Counted from the stretch's first letter, positions 44,977 to 55,012 are shown. The stretch is DNA of 64,000 bases from Cyanobacteria bacterium SBLK (GCA_017746715.1 JAGHZQ010000024.1:124001-188000); one strand, 5' to 3'. Numbers and translations are program-made. Notes: generated by a model not told the origin, from the letters alone.

Positions 44977-45495
44977 ATGTTTAAACAACTCCAGGCGATG
45001 TTAAACGAACTTATCGAGAAACTTTTCGGGGGTAAAGTGGTAAGTTCTAGCCTGACCGCCAAACAACGTTTAAAACTGGTCATCGCTCACGATCGCTCTG
45101 GGTTGAGTGCAGAACGCATCGAGGCAATGCGAAAAGAAATCCTTGAAGTCGTGGCTCGTTATGTCGATATTGACACGGACTCTTCCGAATTTTCCCTCGA
45201 AAGCGACGACGGAATGACCGCTTTGGTTGCCAATCTTCCCATTCGTCGCATCGTTCCCACGCCGATACCAGAAAAAGAACCCGCAGAAGCGATCGCCGAA
45301 CCCGAGTCGATCGCCGCAGAAACACCGACTCTTACGACCGACTCAACCGTTGAAACCGAGGAATCTACTAAAGAATCCGAAACGAAGTCCAAAGAAACGG
45401 AGGAAAGTCTTTGCGAACTCGTCACGAATGCGATCGAAGAAGAAAATGAAACCCTTGAAAAATCGGCAGAACCCGAACAAACTCCTGAAATATAA
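44977..45495 (+). CDS. minE: Cell division topological specificity factor MinE with acidic extension
   Basis: The first 100 codons are MinE: MLNELIEKLFGGK (MinD-binding and membrane part), KLVIAHDRSGLSAERIEAMR, KEILEVVARYVDID and FSLESDDGMTALVANLPIRR. The family is usually about 90-100 aa. Here 172 aa are coded, because an acidic tail of about 70 residues follows (EAIAEPESIAAETPTLTTDS and further Glu/Thr/Ser-rich sequence). It sets the site of the division ring by releasing MinD from the membrane. Start at 44977 or at the ATG at 44998. Confidence 0.93.
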   Translation: MFKQLQAMLNELIEKLFGGKVVSSSLTAKQRLKLVIAHDRSGLSAERIEAMRKEILEVVARYVDIDTDSSEFSLESDDGMTALVANLPIRRIVPTPIPEKEPAEAIAEPESIAAETPTLTTDSTVETEESTKESETKSKETEESLCELVTNAIEEENETLEKSAEPEQTPEI

Positions 45496-45616
45496 CCCCC
45501 GATCGCCCGCATTATTTGTTAAATTAAGGGTACTATTTATTGTTCGTTGAACGACTTATTGCGACGGGGACAATACCAAAATTGTGCTACTTAATTTTTG
45601 GTAAGGGGGAGAACGC

Positions 45617-46483
45617 GTGTTTAACGCAACAGAAATTCTTATTGATGAATTCGTTCGGAGATTGCGAGAAGGCTATCGCCGGACTTATGGCGGACTGAAG
45701 CCGGATTATGCGGATATTATTGCTTGGGCGGGCAGCATGGCAATGGAAAATATTGCTAATAGCGATGCTTTATATCACAATGTCGAACATTCGATTCTCG
45801 TGACCCTCGTCGGTCAAGAAGTCTTGCGGGGAAAGCACATTCGCGACGGCGGCGTTTCTTGTGAAGATTGGCTGCACGTCGCGATCGCTCTCGTTTCTCA
45901 CGATATCGGTTATGTGAAAGGCGTATGCCGTCAAGATAACGAAAAAGAGCGGCTCTATGCGACCGGAAAAAATGGAGAAATGGTTCACATCCCTTCTGGG
46001 TGTTCCGATGCCTCCTTAACTCCCTATCACGTCGATCGCGGCAAGCTCTTTATTGACGAACGTTTTGGCGGCCATCGCTTAATCGATGCAGAATTGATCA
46101 AGCGCAGTATCGAATTGACCCGCTTTCCCGTCCCCAGTAAAAATGACGGGAGAAATACGACAAATTATCCCGGTTTAATTCGCTCTTCCGATCTGATCGG
46201 CCAGCTGAGCGATCCTCGCTATCTCAAAAAAATCAGCGCCCTATTCTACGAATTTGAAGAAACTGGAGCCAATCAAATGATGGGTTTCAACAATCCGGGA
46301 GATTTGCGGCGCAATTATGCTAAATTCTATTGGGATGCAGTGTTCCCTTACATCCAAGATGCACTTCAGTATCTTTCTCTCACCCAAGAAGGCCAGCAAA
46401 TTCTCGCGAATCTTTATTCCAATGTTTTTGTTGTAGAACACGAACAAACCGTCGGAAAATTCCAAAAACAAATTGCTTCTTAA
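45617..46483 (+). CDS. HD-domain metal-dependent phosphohydrolase
   Basis: The 288-aa protein starts at a GTG with GGGGGAG about 7 bases before it. It has YHNVEHSILVTLVGQEVLRG (residues 53 onwards) and LVSHDIGYVKGV with HD at 95-96. The YHNxxH plus HD pairing is that of class I cyclic-nucleotide phosphodiesterase-like HD enzymes, with further His and Asp in GGHRLID and RSSDLIGQ. No membrane segment. Hydrolysis of a cyclic nucleotide is possible and would fit the two cyclases in the window, but it is inference. Confidence 0.78.
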   Translation: MFNATEILIDEFVRRLREGYRRTYGGLKPDYADIIAWAGSMAMENIANSDALYHNVEHSILVTLVGQEVLRGKHIRDGGVSCEDWLHVAIALVSHDIGYVKGVCRQDNEKERLYATGKNGEMVHIPSGCSDASLTPYHVDRGKLFIDERFGGHRLIDAELIKRSIELTRFPVPSKNDGRNTTNYPGLIRSSDLIGQLSDPRYLKKISALFYEFEETGANQMMGFNNPGDLRRNYAKFYWDAVFPYIQDALQYLSLTQEGQQILANLYSNVFVVEHEQTVGKFQKQIAS

Positions 46484-46499
46484 ACAAATTGATAATTAA

Positions 46500-46706
46500 T
46501 AAATAATCCCCCCGACCCCCCCAACCGCCATCCTTGAAAAGTGAAGCATCCTCTCGCTTCCCGTCCTTGAAAAGCAAAGCATCCGCTATCTTCCCCCTTG
46601 GGAAGGGGGATAAGAGGAGGATTACCAAGGGGGACGGGAGGGGGATTAGAAGGAGAGAGCAAGAGGGGAGAAACAAACAACTAACAACTAACAACTAACA
46701 ACTAAA
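46500..46706. repeat. C/G-rich and CTAACAA heptamer repeats
   Basis: CCCCCCGACCCCCCCAACC, two TCCTTGAAAAG(T/C)(G/A)AAGCATCC units and CCCTTGGGAAGGGGG form a block like that at 20622. At 46681-46705 the heptamer CTAACAA is tandemly repeated. It fills the gap between the HD gene and the permease gene. Confidence 0.6.
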
Positions 46707-46711
46707 AACAA

Positions 46712-47824
46712 ATGGATTGGTGGCGAAAACTCAGAAAAAATCCTCTCGCTCGCGCGGGGGCAATTATACTGCTTATTTTTTATCTTACGGCAATTTTTGC
46801 AGATTTTATTGCTCCCTATAATCCTTATGATTTTCAACGGGATGGCTCTCTTTTACCCCCTACGCAAATTCACTGGCAAAATTCTGAGGGACAATTTATC
46901 GGACCCCACGTTTATCCGATCGCTCAAGGACCGACAGATATCGAAACCGGCGATCGCGAACTCTTCGTCGATCGCTCCCAACCCTCTCCCGTACGCCTTT
47001 TCGTCCGAGGAGACGAATACAATCTTTTTCAAGTCAAACTTCCTCTACCGCCGAGATTTGAGGATACGACCATTATTCCAGGCATCCCCCTAAATATTCA
47101 CTTATTCGGTGCGGTGGGACCCGGCAAAATCAATATTTTAGGAACTGACGAAAAAGGACGGGATCAATTCAGCCGCCTCCTATTTGGGGGAAGAATTAGT
47201 CTCAGTATCGGTTTGGTGGGCATTGCCATTTCTTTTCCCTTGGGAATGTTGGTCGGCGGCATCTCTGGCTATTTTGGGGGTTGGTGGGATGCGTTGTTAA
47301 TGCGTTTTGTGGAAGTTTTAATGACGATTCCCACCCTTTATTTATTGGTCGCTCTAGCTGCTATTTTGCCTCCCGGATTAACCAGTACCCAACGTTTTTT
47401 ACTCATTGTTACGATTACTTCTTTTGTCAGTTGGGCCGGACTGGCTCGCGTCATTCGCGGACAAGTGCTATCCCTCAAGGAACGAGAATTTATCGATGCG
47501 GCACGGGCGATCGGGGCCAATCCGTTTTATATTATCGTTCGCCACGTTCTCCCTCAAACGGCTACTTATATTGTTATTTCAGCGACGTTATCCATTCCCA
47601 GTTTTATCGTGGCGGAATCCGTTCTCAGTATTATTGGTTTGGGCATCCAAGAACCCGATCCCTCTTGGGGAAATTTACTTTCTGTTGCCACCAATGCTTC
47701 CATTTTGGTATTGCAGCCTTGGTTAATTTTGTCACCTTCCATATTGGTGATTCTAACGGTATTGGCATTTAATCTTTTGGGAGATGGTTTGCGGGATGCT
47801 CTCGATCCGCGCAGTTTGCGGTGA
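46712..47824 (+). CDS. Peptide/opine ABC transporter permease (OppC/DppC type)
   Basis: The 370-aa protein has an N-terminal membrane segment (AGAIILLIFYLTAIFADFIA), a long external loop (40-150), and a five-helix permease core. The family hallmarks GTDEKGRDQFSRLLFGGRIS and the EAA loop EFIDAARAIGANPFYIIVRH are present, as is GLGIQEPDPSWGNLL near the end. It would be one of the two permeases of an oligopeptide or similar importer. The partner permease, binding protein and ATPases are not adjacent, which is common in cyanobacteria. Confidence 0.92.
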   Translation: MDWWRKLRKNPLARAGAIILLIFYLTAIFADFIAPYNPYDFQRDGSLLPPTQIHWQNSEGQFIGPHVYPIAQGPTDIETGDRELFVDRSQPSPVRLFVRGDEYNLFQVKLPLPPRFEDTTIIPGIPLNIHLFGAVGPGKINILGTDEKGRDQFSRLLFGGRISLSIGLVGIAISFPLGMLVGGISGYFGGWWDALLMRFVEVLMTIPTLYLLVALAAILPPGLTSTQRFLLIVTITSFVSWAGLARVIRGQVLSLKEREFIDAARAIGANPFYIIVRHVLPQTATYIVISATLSIPSFIVAESVLSIIGLGIQEPDPSWGNLLSVATNASILVLQPWLILSPSILVILTVLAFNLLGDGLRDALDPRSLR

Positions 47825-47859
47825 GGAAAGAGAAGAGAGTCAAGAGTAAAAAGTCAGAA

Positions 47860-49098
47860 TTAGGTGTTTGCCATTGCAAGTTGGGAATTCTCCCGGACTG
47901 CATTAAGGGCACGCGTGGCAAGCGCTCGGGAATTGGCTGCGGGAATCTCGTTGGATCGAGTATTGTCGGGATTAAGGTATTTTTCAAGTAATTTTCGGAG
48001 TTGTTCCCGTTCGATGGGCTTGAGGAGAAGGTCATTCGCACCAACCATTTTCCCTCGGACGCGATCGACAAGGCCTTTGCTACCCGTCATTAAAATCGTT
48101 GGCGTTTCTTGCAAAGAAGGAACGCGACGCAAGTGAGAACAGAGCTCGTAACCATTCATAACCGGCATGACCAAATCCATGAGAATGAGGTCGGGGGTGT
48201 ACTGCATGAGTTCGGGCAGTGCTCTAACAGGATCGCTAATACTCATGCAGCGATAACCGAGTTGTTCCAAGAGTTCTTCGACTCGATAGCAGGTTTGAGC
48301 ACTATCATCAACGCAGGCTACGAGAGGACGAGAGGTAAGAGCTGAGGAAGTAGAAGCAACCTGAGTTGTAAAGGGGGCGGGTAAATCTCCGATCGCCTGC
48401 CACAAAATCGCTTTCTGTTGAAGGTAGTAGCCTAACAGACGAACGGCAGCCGCAAAGGATTGTTTTCTCATGGCTGCCAGATCCCAAAAACTGCGCTTGC
48501 CATTGAGAAGGGGTTTGAGGTTGAGCAAACTCGTCCCTCCCGATTGGATTAACTCGTCAGAAAGTTGCAATGAAGGGGCGAGATCGGCATATTTGCAGTT
48601 TAAACCGAGGCTGCACCAATCGGCTTGCAATTTTTGGACTTCTTTGAAAAGCGGTTTAACGGTCGTTGCAGGTAAAGAGAGTTCGGGATTGGCGATTTTG
48701 GCGAGTTTCCAGCCCGATTGCCATTGTCCTTTTACGTGTTTCTCCGCAGCGATCGCGAATAAAATTTCTCTGAGAACGGCTTGCACGATTGCTCTCCCTT
48801 TCACTGGGTTTAAGTGTTGCTGGCTGACTTCTTGGAGGAGATAGTAATATTCCCAAGGCGTTCGAATTGCGGTAGGGGTAAAACCTACGTGTATTCTTCC
48901 CTCATTTTCTCGGATGGCGCGTTTCCACCGACGAATTCGGAATTGGCGATCGACCGCATAGGCAATTTGACCGCGATGGAAAAAGAACTGCCATTGCTTT
49001 TTGCCAGAGGTGAAAGTTAATTGTCCCGTGGCTTGTTTTTGATAAAGGTTGACAATGGTTTGATAGAGTTTAACTAGAGTTGGAGTAGAGGCAGCCAT
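47860..49098 (-). CDS. PATAN-REC response regulator (PatA/PixG type)
   Basis: From the ATG at 49098 the product is 412 aa. The N-terminal two thirds fit a PATAN/DUF4388 region: QATGQLTFTSGKKQWQFFFH and RGQIAYAVDRQFRIRRW. The C-terminal REC domain has VACVDDSAQT, phospho-acceptor Asp in LILMDLVMPVMNGYEL and the LLKPIER Lys. PATAN regulators control pilus motility and phototaxis. A Ser/Asn-rich tail follows REC. The start at 49149 adds 17 residues without family match. Confidence 0.88.
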   Translation of the reverse strand: MAASTPTLVKLYQTIVNLYQKQATGQLTFTSGKKQWQFFFHRGQIAYAVDRQFRIRRWKRAIRENEGRIHVGFTPTAIRTPWEYYYLLQEVSQQHLNPVKGRAIVQAVLREILFAIAAEKHVKGQWQSGWKLAKIANPELSLPATTVKPLFKEVQKLQADWCSLGLNCKYADLAPSLQLSDELIQSGGTSLLNLKPLLNGKRSFWDLAAMRKQSFAAAVRLLGYYLQQKAILWQAIGDLPAPFTTQVASTSSALTSRPLVACVDDSAQTCYRVEELLEQLGYRCMSISDPVRALPELMQYTPDLILMDLVMPVMNGYELCSHLRRVPSLQETPTILMTGSKGLVDRVRGKMVGANDLLLKPIEREQLRKLLEKYLNPDNTRSNEIPAANSRALATRALNAVRENSQLAMANT

Positions 49099-49347
49099 AT
49101 CTCTTCCTTTACATTTCTTTATATCCTTGAGAGTAGTATAACCAATCAATGTGAAGAACCTGTGAAAGATTAGAAAAATCCGGGTACCTAAAGGGGTAGA
49201 CCAATTTAAAAAGATTGAAAGAATAACATTTTAAAAAAAACACAAGGATAAGTACACGATTTTACTAAATCTTTTTCTCAAAAAAGAGCGGAATTCCCAT
49301 CTCTTAACACGACCTCTTTATACTAAGTGTATATACAGAGAAGAAAA

Positions 49348-50124
49348 TCAAACCGCTAAGGGAAATTCTGTAAGTTTGTCCCGCAATAAATCCATAATTT
49401 CATCGACATAGTTATGGAATTTCATTTGACGCTTGATTGTATAATCTCGCGTTGCTGGTAAGGAGATTTTTAGTTCTTGTTGAATCGTTCCCGGTCGTGC
49501 GGAAAGAACATAAATTCTTTGGGACAAAAAAACCGCTTCTTCGACATCGTGAGTAATCATTAAGATTGTCGCTTTCGCACGCTGCCAAATTTCTAAAAGA
49601 AACTGCTGCATGGTTTCTTTGGTTTGTATATCTAACGCGCCAAATGGCTCGTCCATTAATAGTATTTTGGGTTGCGTTGCCAAAGAACGGGCGATCGCGA
49701 CGCGCTGTTTCATCCCCCCAGAAAGTTCTTTGGGAAAAGATTTGGCAAATTGAGACAATCCGACAACTTCTAAGTAATAAGAAGCGCGTTCTCGACGATC
49801 GTTTTTAGGGATTCCCTGTAACTTCAAGCCAAATTCAACATTTTTTTGGACGTTCATCCACGGATATAACGTGTAGCGTTGAAAAACCATGCCGCGATCG
49901 GATCCGGGCCCCGTAACTTCTACCCCATCAACGGTAATATTTCCCGAAGTTGGAAAATCCAAACCCGCAACTAAACGTAATAAAGTGGATTTTCCCGATC
50001 CCGAAGCCCCTACCGCACACACCAATTCTCCCGTTTCAACGTGCATGTTAATATCCTTGAGGGCAACGAGAGTGCCTTCGCGGGTGGGAAAATGTTTGTG
50101 AAGTCCATCGATCTGTAAGTGCAT
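49348..50124 (-). CDS. ABC transporter ATPase (TauB/SsuB type), guanidine locus
   Basis: The 258-aa protein has Walker [18 protein letters not shown], the Q-loop in [17 protein letters not shown], signature [15 protein letters not shown] and Walker [17 protein letters not shown] with switch THDVEEAV. It belongs to the nitrate/taurine/aliphatic sulfonate group. It ends the minus-strand locus that starts with the guanidine riboswitch, so guanidine or a related compound is the inferred substrate of the transporter. Confidence 0.93.
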   Translation of the reverse strand: MHLQIDGLHKHFPTREGTLVALKDINMHVETGELVCAVGASGSGKSTLLRLVAGLDFPTSGNITVDGVEVTGPGSDRGMVFQRYTLYPWMNVQKNVEFGLKLQGIPKNDRRERASYYLEVVGLSQFAKSFPKELSGGMKQRVAIARSLATQPKILLMDEPFGALDIQTKETMQQFLLEIWQRAKATILMITHDVEEAVFLSQRIYVLSARPGTIQQELKISLPATRDYTIKRQMKFHNYVDEIMDLLRDKLTEFPLAV

Positions 50125-50157
50125 TGTCTATTGCCTCATAAAAACTGCAAATTCAAT

Positions 50158-50979
50158 TCAATCGAAAGCCCATTTACAGCGCGATCGCAAAATCCAGCGA
50201 AAGAATAAATCGATCGCAAAACCAATTAAACCCAAGACAATCAAACAAGCAAAAATCTCATCGGTTTTGATAAATTTACGCGCTAATTCAATTCGCTTAC
50301 CCAATCCTTCACTAGCGGCAATTAATTCCGCAACCACGACCAGATTCCAAGAAGCTGCAATATTTACGCGAAACGCATCGAGAATATTGGGAATAACGTG
50401 GGGGGTAATCACTTTAAAAAGAACTTGCCTGCGATCGCCCCCGAGGGTATAGGTCATTTCAATCAAATCTTTAGGCACGAATTTAACGGCATCCATTATC
50501 ATCAACGTATTAAAAAAGACCGTACCGATGAAAATCAAAGCAATTTTTGGAGCCTCATCAATCCCTAAATAAATGATCAAAAGGGGGATAAAAGCCGGAG
50601 CCGGCATATAGCGAACGATGCCGATAATCGGTTCAAAAAGAGCGCGAATGCTGGCAAATGTACCCATTGCTACCCCTAAAGGTGCGGCAACAATTGCCGC
50701 TAATAAAAATCCACCGGTGACGCGAAAAACGCTGGCGGTTGTATCTTGAATGAGAAACCCTTTTTGCCAAAGACCAAACAAAGCTGAACCGACTTGCATT
50801 GGAGAAGGTAAAAACCGAGGATGAACGATTCCAGAAAGAGAAAGCAGCCACCACAAACAAAAAGGAACGAGAATTGATAATCCCATCAAAGTCCAAGTTA
50901 GGGGTTGGGGAATATCTTCAGCAATGCGCCAGAAAACAGTCGGTTTGAGAATTCTGGGGGGTAGATCGAGAGGTTTCAT
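50158..50979 (-). CDS. ABC transporter permease (TauC/SsuC type), guanidine locus
   Basis: The 273-aa membrane protein has about six helices. The core includes PMQVGSALFGLWQKGFLIQD and a coupling loop in EMTYTLGGDRRQVLFKVITP. RYMPAPAFIPLLIIYLGIDE matches the family's conserved central block. It ends 33 bases before the ATPase starts. With the binding protein and the ATPase it makes a complete importer. Confidence 0.92.
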   Translation of the reverse strand: MKPLDLPPRILKPTVFWRIAEDIPQPLTWTLMGLSILVPFCLWWLLSLSGIVHPRFLPSPMQVGSALFGLWQKGFLIQDTTASVFRVTGGFLLAAIVAAPLGVAMGTFASIRALFEPIIGIVRYMPAPAFIPLLIIYLGIDEAPKIALIFIGTVFFNTLMIMDAVKFVPKDLIEMTYTLGGDRRQVLFKVITPHVIPNILDAFRVNIAASWNLVVVAELIAASEGLGKRIELARKFIKTDEIFACLIVLGLIGFAIDLFFRWILRSRCKWAFD

Positions 50980-50990
50980 TAATTTTGTTG

Positions 50991-51124
50991 TTGGTTATTG
51001 GTTATTGGTTATTGGTTATTAGAAAAAATGAAGAACGCAAGGAGACAGATTAAGCATGAATCTCCCCCATCTCCCGATGCTTCCGACGCTCCCCCATCTC
51101 CCGATGCTTCCGACGCTTCCCCAT
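50991..51124 (+). repeat. TTGGTTA heptamer repeats plus GCTCCCCCATCTCCCGATGC-type repeats
   Basis: TTGGTTA is repeated four times at 50991-51018. At 51060-51124 the 29-base pattern built on CTCCCCCATCTCCCGATGCT and TCCGACG occurs about twice. Both lie in the gap between the binding protein and permease genes, so transcripts of the operon would contain them. Confidence 0.65.
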
Positions 51125-51128
51125 TTCC

Positions 51129-52175
51129 CTATTCCAGACTTTCTGCGTAGGCTTTAACAAAGCGATCGTCAAAAATCTTATCTAAGGGTGGAGCTTCTTC
51201 AATAAAACCAACGCCTATCATAAATTCAGCCATTTTTTCTGCAGCATAAGGCATATGTTTCATGCTATTACCCGGGCTAAAGGCTTCTAGGTTTTCCTCA
51301 ATCGTAAAAATGTGCGTTCCTTCTTTAAGTTTTTGTAATTCTACAACGGAAACATTGGCACGCTTAGCCATAATTTCATCAGCGCGATCGGGATTTTTTT
51401 CCATGAATTCCAGGATGTCAAACCAAGTATTAACTAAGGCTTGAACGTCATCGGGGCGTTCGTCAATCAATTTTTGGGTGACGACGAGAAGATCGGGAAT
51501 CGCTCCGGGAAATTCTTTAGAAGAAATCAGCTCTTTTGAGCCTTCTCGTTCTAACGCAATGAGCCAAAAAGGCGGAAATGCACCCACGGCATCAACATTT
51601 CCATTCACAAAAGCGGCGGCCGCATCTCCCGTATCCATACCAACAATTTCGACATCATCGCGAGACATTCCTTTGTCTTCTAAAGCAAGACTGAGCAGGA
51701 AGTCATCGACAACCCCTTCTTCGACCGCAACCTTTTTACCTTTTAAATCTTCAATCGAATTGATTTCTTGAGAAACAATAATTTTGTCATTGCCAGCAGA
51801 GTTATCATTAACCAAAACAACAACCTCTCCATTTACTGCATCGGCAGCAAAAGAAATCGTATCGTTGAGAGTCTGACAGTTGGCATCTAATTTCCCGGCG
51901 GCCAAACTTTCCATCGAGGCGAGATAACTATCGAACCATTGCAATTTAACATTGACATTATTGGCCTCGAATAAACCTTCCTCTTCCGCGATCGCCCAAG
52001 GCCACCAACCCGCCCAAGTACTGTATCCTAAGACGATCGCTTCGGTATCTTCGGTATTGCTTTTCGTGCTGGTTTCATCTGCGGGGGTTTCGGGTGTATT
52101 TTGAGTGCAACTTATCGTGACAATCAAGCTGGCGAGAAAGACGGCTAATAATGAGAGAATTTGACGGCGCTTCAT
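51129..52175 (-). CDS. Periplasmic substrate-binding lipoprotein (TauA/SsuA type), guanidine locus
   Basis: The 348-aa protein starts with a lipoprotein signal (LLAVFLASLIVTISC|TQN). The mature part follows the NMT1/TauA fold: IVLGYSTWAGWWPWAIAEEE, GLFEANNVNVKLQWFDSYLA, KLDANCQTLNDTISFAADAV and VNGNVDAVGAFPPFWL. Trp-rich STWAGWWPW may help bind a small cation. It would capture guanidine or a derivative outside the plasma membrane. The ligand is inferred from the locus. Confidence 0.9.
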   Translation of the reverse strand: MKRRQILSLLAVFLASLIVTISCTQNTPETPADETSTKSNTEDTEAIVLGYSTWAGWWPWAIAEEEGLFEANNVNVKLQWFDSYLASMESLAAGKLDANCQTLNDTISFAADAVNGEVVVLVNDNSAGNDKIIVSQEINSIEDLKGKKVAVEEGVVDDFLLSLALEDKGMSRDDVEIVGMDTGDAAAAFVNGNVDAVGAFPPFWLIALEREGSKELISSKEFPGAIPDLLVVTQKLIDERPDDVQALVNTWFDILEFMEKNPDRADEIMAKRANVSVVELQKLKEGTHIFTIEENLEAFSPGNSMKHMPYAAEKMAEFMIGVGFIEEAPPLDKIFDDRFVKAYAESLE

Positions 52176-52632
52176 AATCGCTCCTTGTTAAACTGTTTTT
52201 GCTAAAGTTGCGATCGCATCCAATGAACCTTGAGAAAAGAGGCGATCGCGTTTGTCTACAATCTGATTAAGTGAGAGTTTATCGAGGGGTTCGGCGATCG
52301 CCAGTCCATTTTGACACTGCAATAAAGGCACGCAAACCCACTAAAGGACTAATTAAAGTCGGAAATCCATCAAAATCACTGTTAAAAATAGAATTGGGAA
52401 CATAGAGCAGCGTATTATCAATTCCAAAGGTTGTCGGCATTAAAACGAACAAAACCAAATAAAAGAATCGTAAGGAAGAGAATGACTCCCCAAAACAGTA
52501 TGGTCTCTGACACGATAGATATTTCACTCCATTGATAAGGAATTGGCTATTCTTAGCTGGAAAATAGTTAGTGAATTTAAACCCTTCGATCGCTATCTAG
52601 AGAGAGTAGATGGTATATACCAATCCAATTTT
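52176..52632. other. Gap between the HypB-like gene and the transporter genes
   Basis: This 457-base gap contains an 82-codon minus-strand frame (52279-52527) without recognised features. In another frame, 52418-52513 codes a 31-residue hydrophobic peptide (GTG start, ILFWGVILFLTILLFGF core), for which I see no good ribosome binding site. A secondary promoter for the transporter genes may lie here. Confidence 0.35.
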
Positions 52633-53331
52633 TTAAACTTCCACTAATAAGGATTTGTTGGAAGTTTTGAGTTGAGATATCACCCAGTTAAACCACATCT
52701 CCATTCCCGATCCAGTTTTGGCAGAGAGGGGAATAATATTGACATGGGGATTGATTTGGCGAACATTGGTTTCGATGCGTTGAATATCGATATCCAAATA
52801 GGGTGCTAAATCAATTTTTGTAATCAATAAGCAGTCTGCTTCTCGAAACATGACGGGATATTTGAGAGGTTTATCCTCCCCTTCGGTGACGCTGAGAAGA
52901 GCTACTTTTGCGTGTTCCCCGACTTCAAATTCTGCCGGACAAACTAAATTACCGACATTTTCCACGAATACCAAATCAAACAGAGAGGGATCGTATTGAT
53001 GTTCGAGAGAATGAATGCCACCGGCGACCATTCTCGAGTCTAAATGACACGATCGTCCGGTATTGATGGCAATTACGGGAATGTCATATTTTCGCAGGCG
53101 ATCGGCATCGAGTTCGGTGGTCATATCGCCTTCGATAATGGCAATTTTTACATCTTGATTTAATGCCGCGAGAGTCTGTTCTAAAAGTACCGTTTTTCCA
53201 GCTCCCGGACTACTCATAACATTCAAACAAGTAATATCCCATTCATCAAAGCGATCGCGGTTGCGATCCGCCCCTTCTTGGTTGGCGTGAAGTAAATTAA
53301 TTTCTAAAGCAGCATCAAAAGTTTGGTGCAT
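52633..53331 (-). CDS. gdmB: HypB-like nickel GTPase, GdmB type
   Basis: From the ATG at 53331 the product begins [20 protein letters not shown], as HypB proteins do, with P-loop [20 protein letters not shown]. It has the [20 protein letters not shown] block with metal-site Cys and a [13 protein letters not shown]4 motif. It delivers nickel to an enzyme. Because no hydrogenase genes are visible and a GdmH-type hydrolase lies upstream, it is probably the dedicated chaperone (GdmB) and not a hydrogenase factor. It overlaps gdmA by 17 bases. The upstream start at 53364 is less likely. Confidence 0.88.
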   Translation of the reverse strand: MHQTFDAALEINLLHANQEGADRNRDRFDEWDITCLNVMSSPGAGKTVLLEQTLAALNQDVKIAIIEGDMTTELDADRLRKYDIPVIAINTGRSCHLDSRMVAGGIHSLEHQYDPSLFDLVFVENVGNLVCPAEFEVGEHAKVALLSVTEGEDKPLKYPVMFREADCLLITKIDLAPYLDIDIQRIETNVRQINPHVNIIPLSAKTGSGMEMWFNWVISQLKTSNKSLLVEV

Positions 53332-53698
53332 TGTTAATAACTGGTGACTGATATTTGTATTCAATGCGATCGATTTTTAGTTCGCGTCCCGAACGAATTT
53401 CTTCCATAGGCGATTGGCAAGTTGGGCAGGCATATTGCAAGCCGTATTCGGGTTTATATTCTTGCTGGCAAGAGTGACAGAAAGCAATTAATGGGGTTTC
53501 TTTGATGTTGAGCTTTACGCCTTCTAAAAAAGTGTTTTTAGTTTGCGCCATAAAAGCAAATTCTAAACTGGCAGGTTCGACGCAAGTAAATGCCCCAACA
53601 ATCAGATAAACGGCTTCAATGTCAGGAGGATCGGGCTGCGATTCCCACCAATCTTTTACTGTCAAGATCAAGGCTTTTGTCATATCTGTTTCGTGCAT
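53315..53698 (-). CDS. gdmA: HypA-like nickel chaperone, GdmA type
   Basis: The 127-aa protein starts with [11 protein letters not shown], whose His2 is the nickel ligand in HypA proteins. It has a zinc site of two CxxC pairs ([14 protein letters not shown] and [11 protein letters not shown]). It is the partner of the HypB-like GTPase encoded downstream. It starts 38 bases after the gdmH stop. The gene order gdmH-gdmA-gdmB matches the arrangement known for the guanidine hydrolase of Synechocystis. Confidence 0.88.
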   Translation of the reverse strand: MHETDMTKALILTVKDWWESQPDPPDIEAVYLIVGAFTCVEPASLEFAFMAQTKNTFLEGVKLNIKETPLIAFCHSCQQEYKPEYGLQYACPTCQSPMEEIRSGRELKIDRIEYKYQSPVINNAPNF

Positions 53699-53736
53699 TT
53701 TTGTTATTTTTTGAGTTACTCTTTAATCTTTATTTT

Positions 53737-54903
53737 TTACTCCCAGCTAACCAATTCGGGTTGTGCTTCGGGGTGAATATAAGCGGGTTTTCCTTGACGC
53801 GGTAATTGTCTCGATAAAACCAAATGCGCCATTGTATCGCAAATCACGCGAGTTGCCATGAGTGAAGTAATATCGCTAATATCATAAGGTGGGGAAACTT
53901 CTACGACTTCTAAACCGCAGACGGGAGCATTTTGAACGATTTTTCCGAGCAAATATAAGGCTTCTCGAGGAAGTAAACCGCCGGGTTCGGGCCAGCCGGT
54001 ACCGGGAACAAAACCCGCATCAATACAATCAATATCAAAGCTGATATAAACGCAATCCGTTCCGTCTAATGCTTTCTCCAAAGCAAAATTTACAGCCGCA
54101 TCTAATCCCATTTCTGTAATATCCGTTACCGTGAGAATATTGGTTGCTCGTTCTCGACAAACTTTAACCCCTTGACGAGGAACTTGCCAGCCACCAATAC
54201 CCAATTGAACTAAATTTTTAGCGGGAGCATTCTTCATATTGGTGGCATGAAACCACGGACAAGTGTGCATCCGTTCGTCTAAGTCCGTTTCTTGAGTATC
54301 AACGTGACGATCGAAGTGAATAATCCCAACTTTTTTATCCCCTAAATGACGGCAAACACCGCGAACGGTCGGAAAACCAATGGAATGATCGCCCCCTAAA
54401 ATAATCGGAAATGCACCAGAACTAAAAACGTGAGCGATGCCTTTAGAAATTTGATCGAAAGACTTTTCGTTATTGGCAGGAATGGTAAAAATATCGCCAA
54501 CATCGCAGAGGGTTACTTGTTCTCGCAAATCGATTCCCAATTCAAAATTATAGGGGGTATAAAGGGCAGAAATTCGACGAATTCCTTGAGGTCCGAAGCG
54601 AGTTCCGGGACGATAGGTAGTTCCGGAATCGTGAGGAACGCCGATAATCGCAATGTCGTACTCTCCCACTTTTCTCGCATCTTCGAGAAAGGGTGCTTTT
54701 AAGAACGTATTAATCCCGGCATAGTGGGGAAGTTCGCCGCGAGAAAAAGTGGGAATGCTGCGATCGCGGATACTTTCGGCAGCTTCTAAGCCAAATTCTA
54801 AGCCTTTTTGGACTTCTTGTTGCCAGCCGGTAAAGGGCAATTGCGTTTCTTTTTCTAATGCTCGTTGTGCTTCACTGAGATTGTCGTTAGATGGTTCGTT
54901 CAT
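53737..54903 (-). CDS. gdmH: Ni-dependent guanidine hydrolase (ureohydrolase family), GdmH type
   Basis: The 388-aa ureohydrolase has GGDHSIGFPTVRGV, HFDRHVDTQETDLDERMHTC and SFDIDCIDAGFVPGTGWPEP, which carry the metal ligands (His, three Asp pairs). The HFDRHVDTQ variant in place of the common HFDAHxD and the long N-terminal extension of about 60 residues fit GdmH, which converts guanidine to urea and ammonium with nickel. A guanidine-I riboswitch upstream and HypA/HypB-like genes downstream support this. Agmatinase activity is the alternative. The gene starts at 54903, and no other start is needed. Confidence 0.9.
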   Translation of the reverse strand: MNEPSNDNLSEAQRALEKETQLPFTGWQQEVQKGLEFGLEAAESIRDRSIPTFSRGELPHYAGINTFLKAPFLEDARKVGEYDIAIIGVPHDSGTTYRPGTRFGPQGIRRISALYTPYNFELGIDLREQVTLCDVGDIFTIPANNEKSFDQISKGIAHVFSSGAFPIILGGDHSIGFPTVRGVCRHLGDKKVGIIHFDRHVDTQETDLDERMHTCPWFHATNMKNAPAKNLVQLGIGGWQVPRQGVKVCRERATNILTVTDITEMGLDAAVNFALEKALDGTDCVYISFDIDCIDAGFVPGTGWPEPGGLLPREALYLLGKIVQNAPVCGLEVVEVSPPYDISDITSLMATRVICDTMAHLVLSRQLPRQGKPAYIHPEAQPELVSWE

Positions 54904-54959
54904 GGGGTAAATTCCCTCTCAAAATAGTCGATATCAATGCCAAAAACTCGCCAATAAGC

Positions 54960-55012
54960 AAGCCCGAGAGAGTTCTGCAATTTACATCGAAATTGCACTA
55001 TCTCCCGGGCTT
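54960..55012 (-). terminator. Expression platform hairpin of the guanidine riboswitch
   Basis: On the minus strand, AAGCCCGGGAGA (55001-55012) can pair with TCTCTCGGGCTT (54960-54971), and TGCAATTT with AAATTGCA inside. The 5' arm is also part of the aptamer's conserved 3' segment, so ligand binding and this hairpin exclude each other. The stem is strong, but the T-run is short, so control by termination is likely, not proven. Confidence 0.65.
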
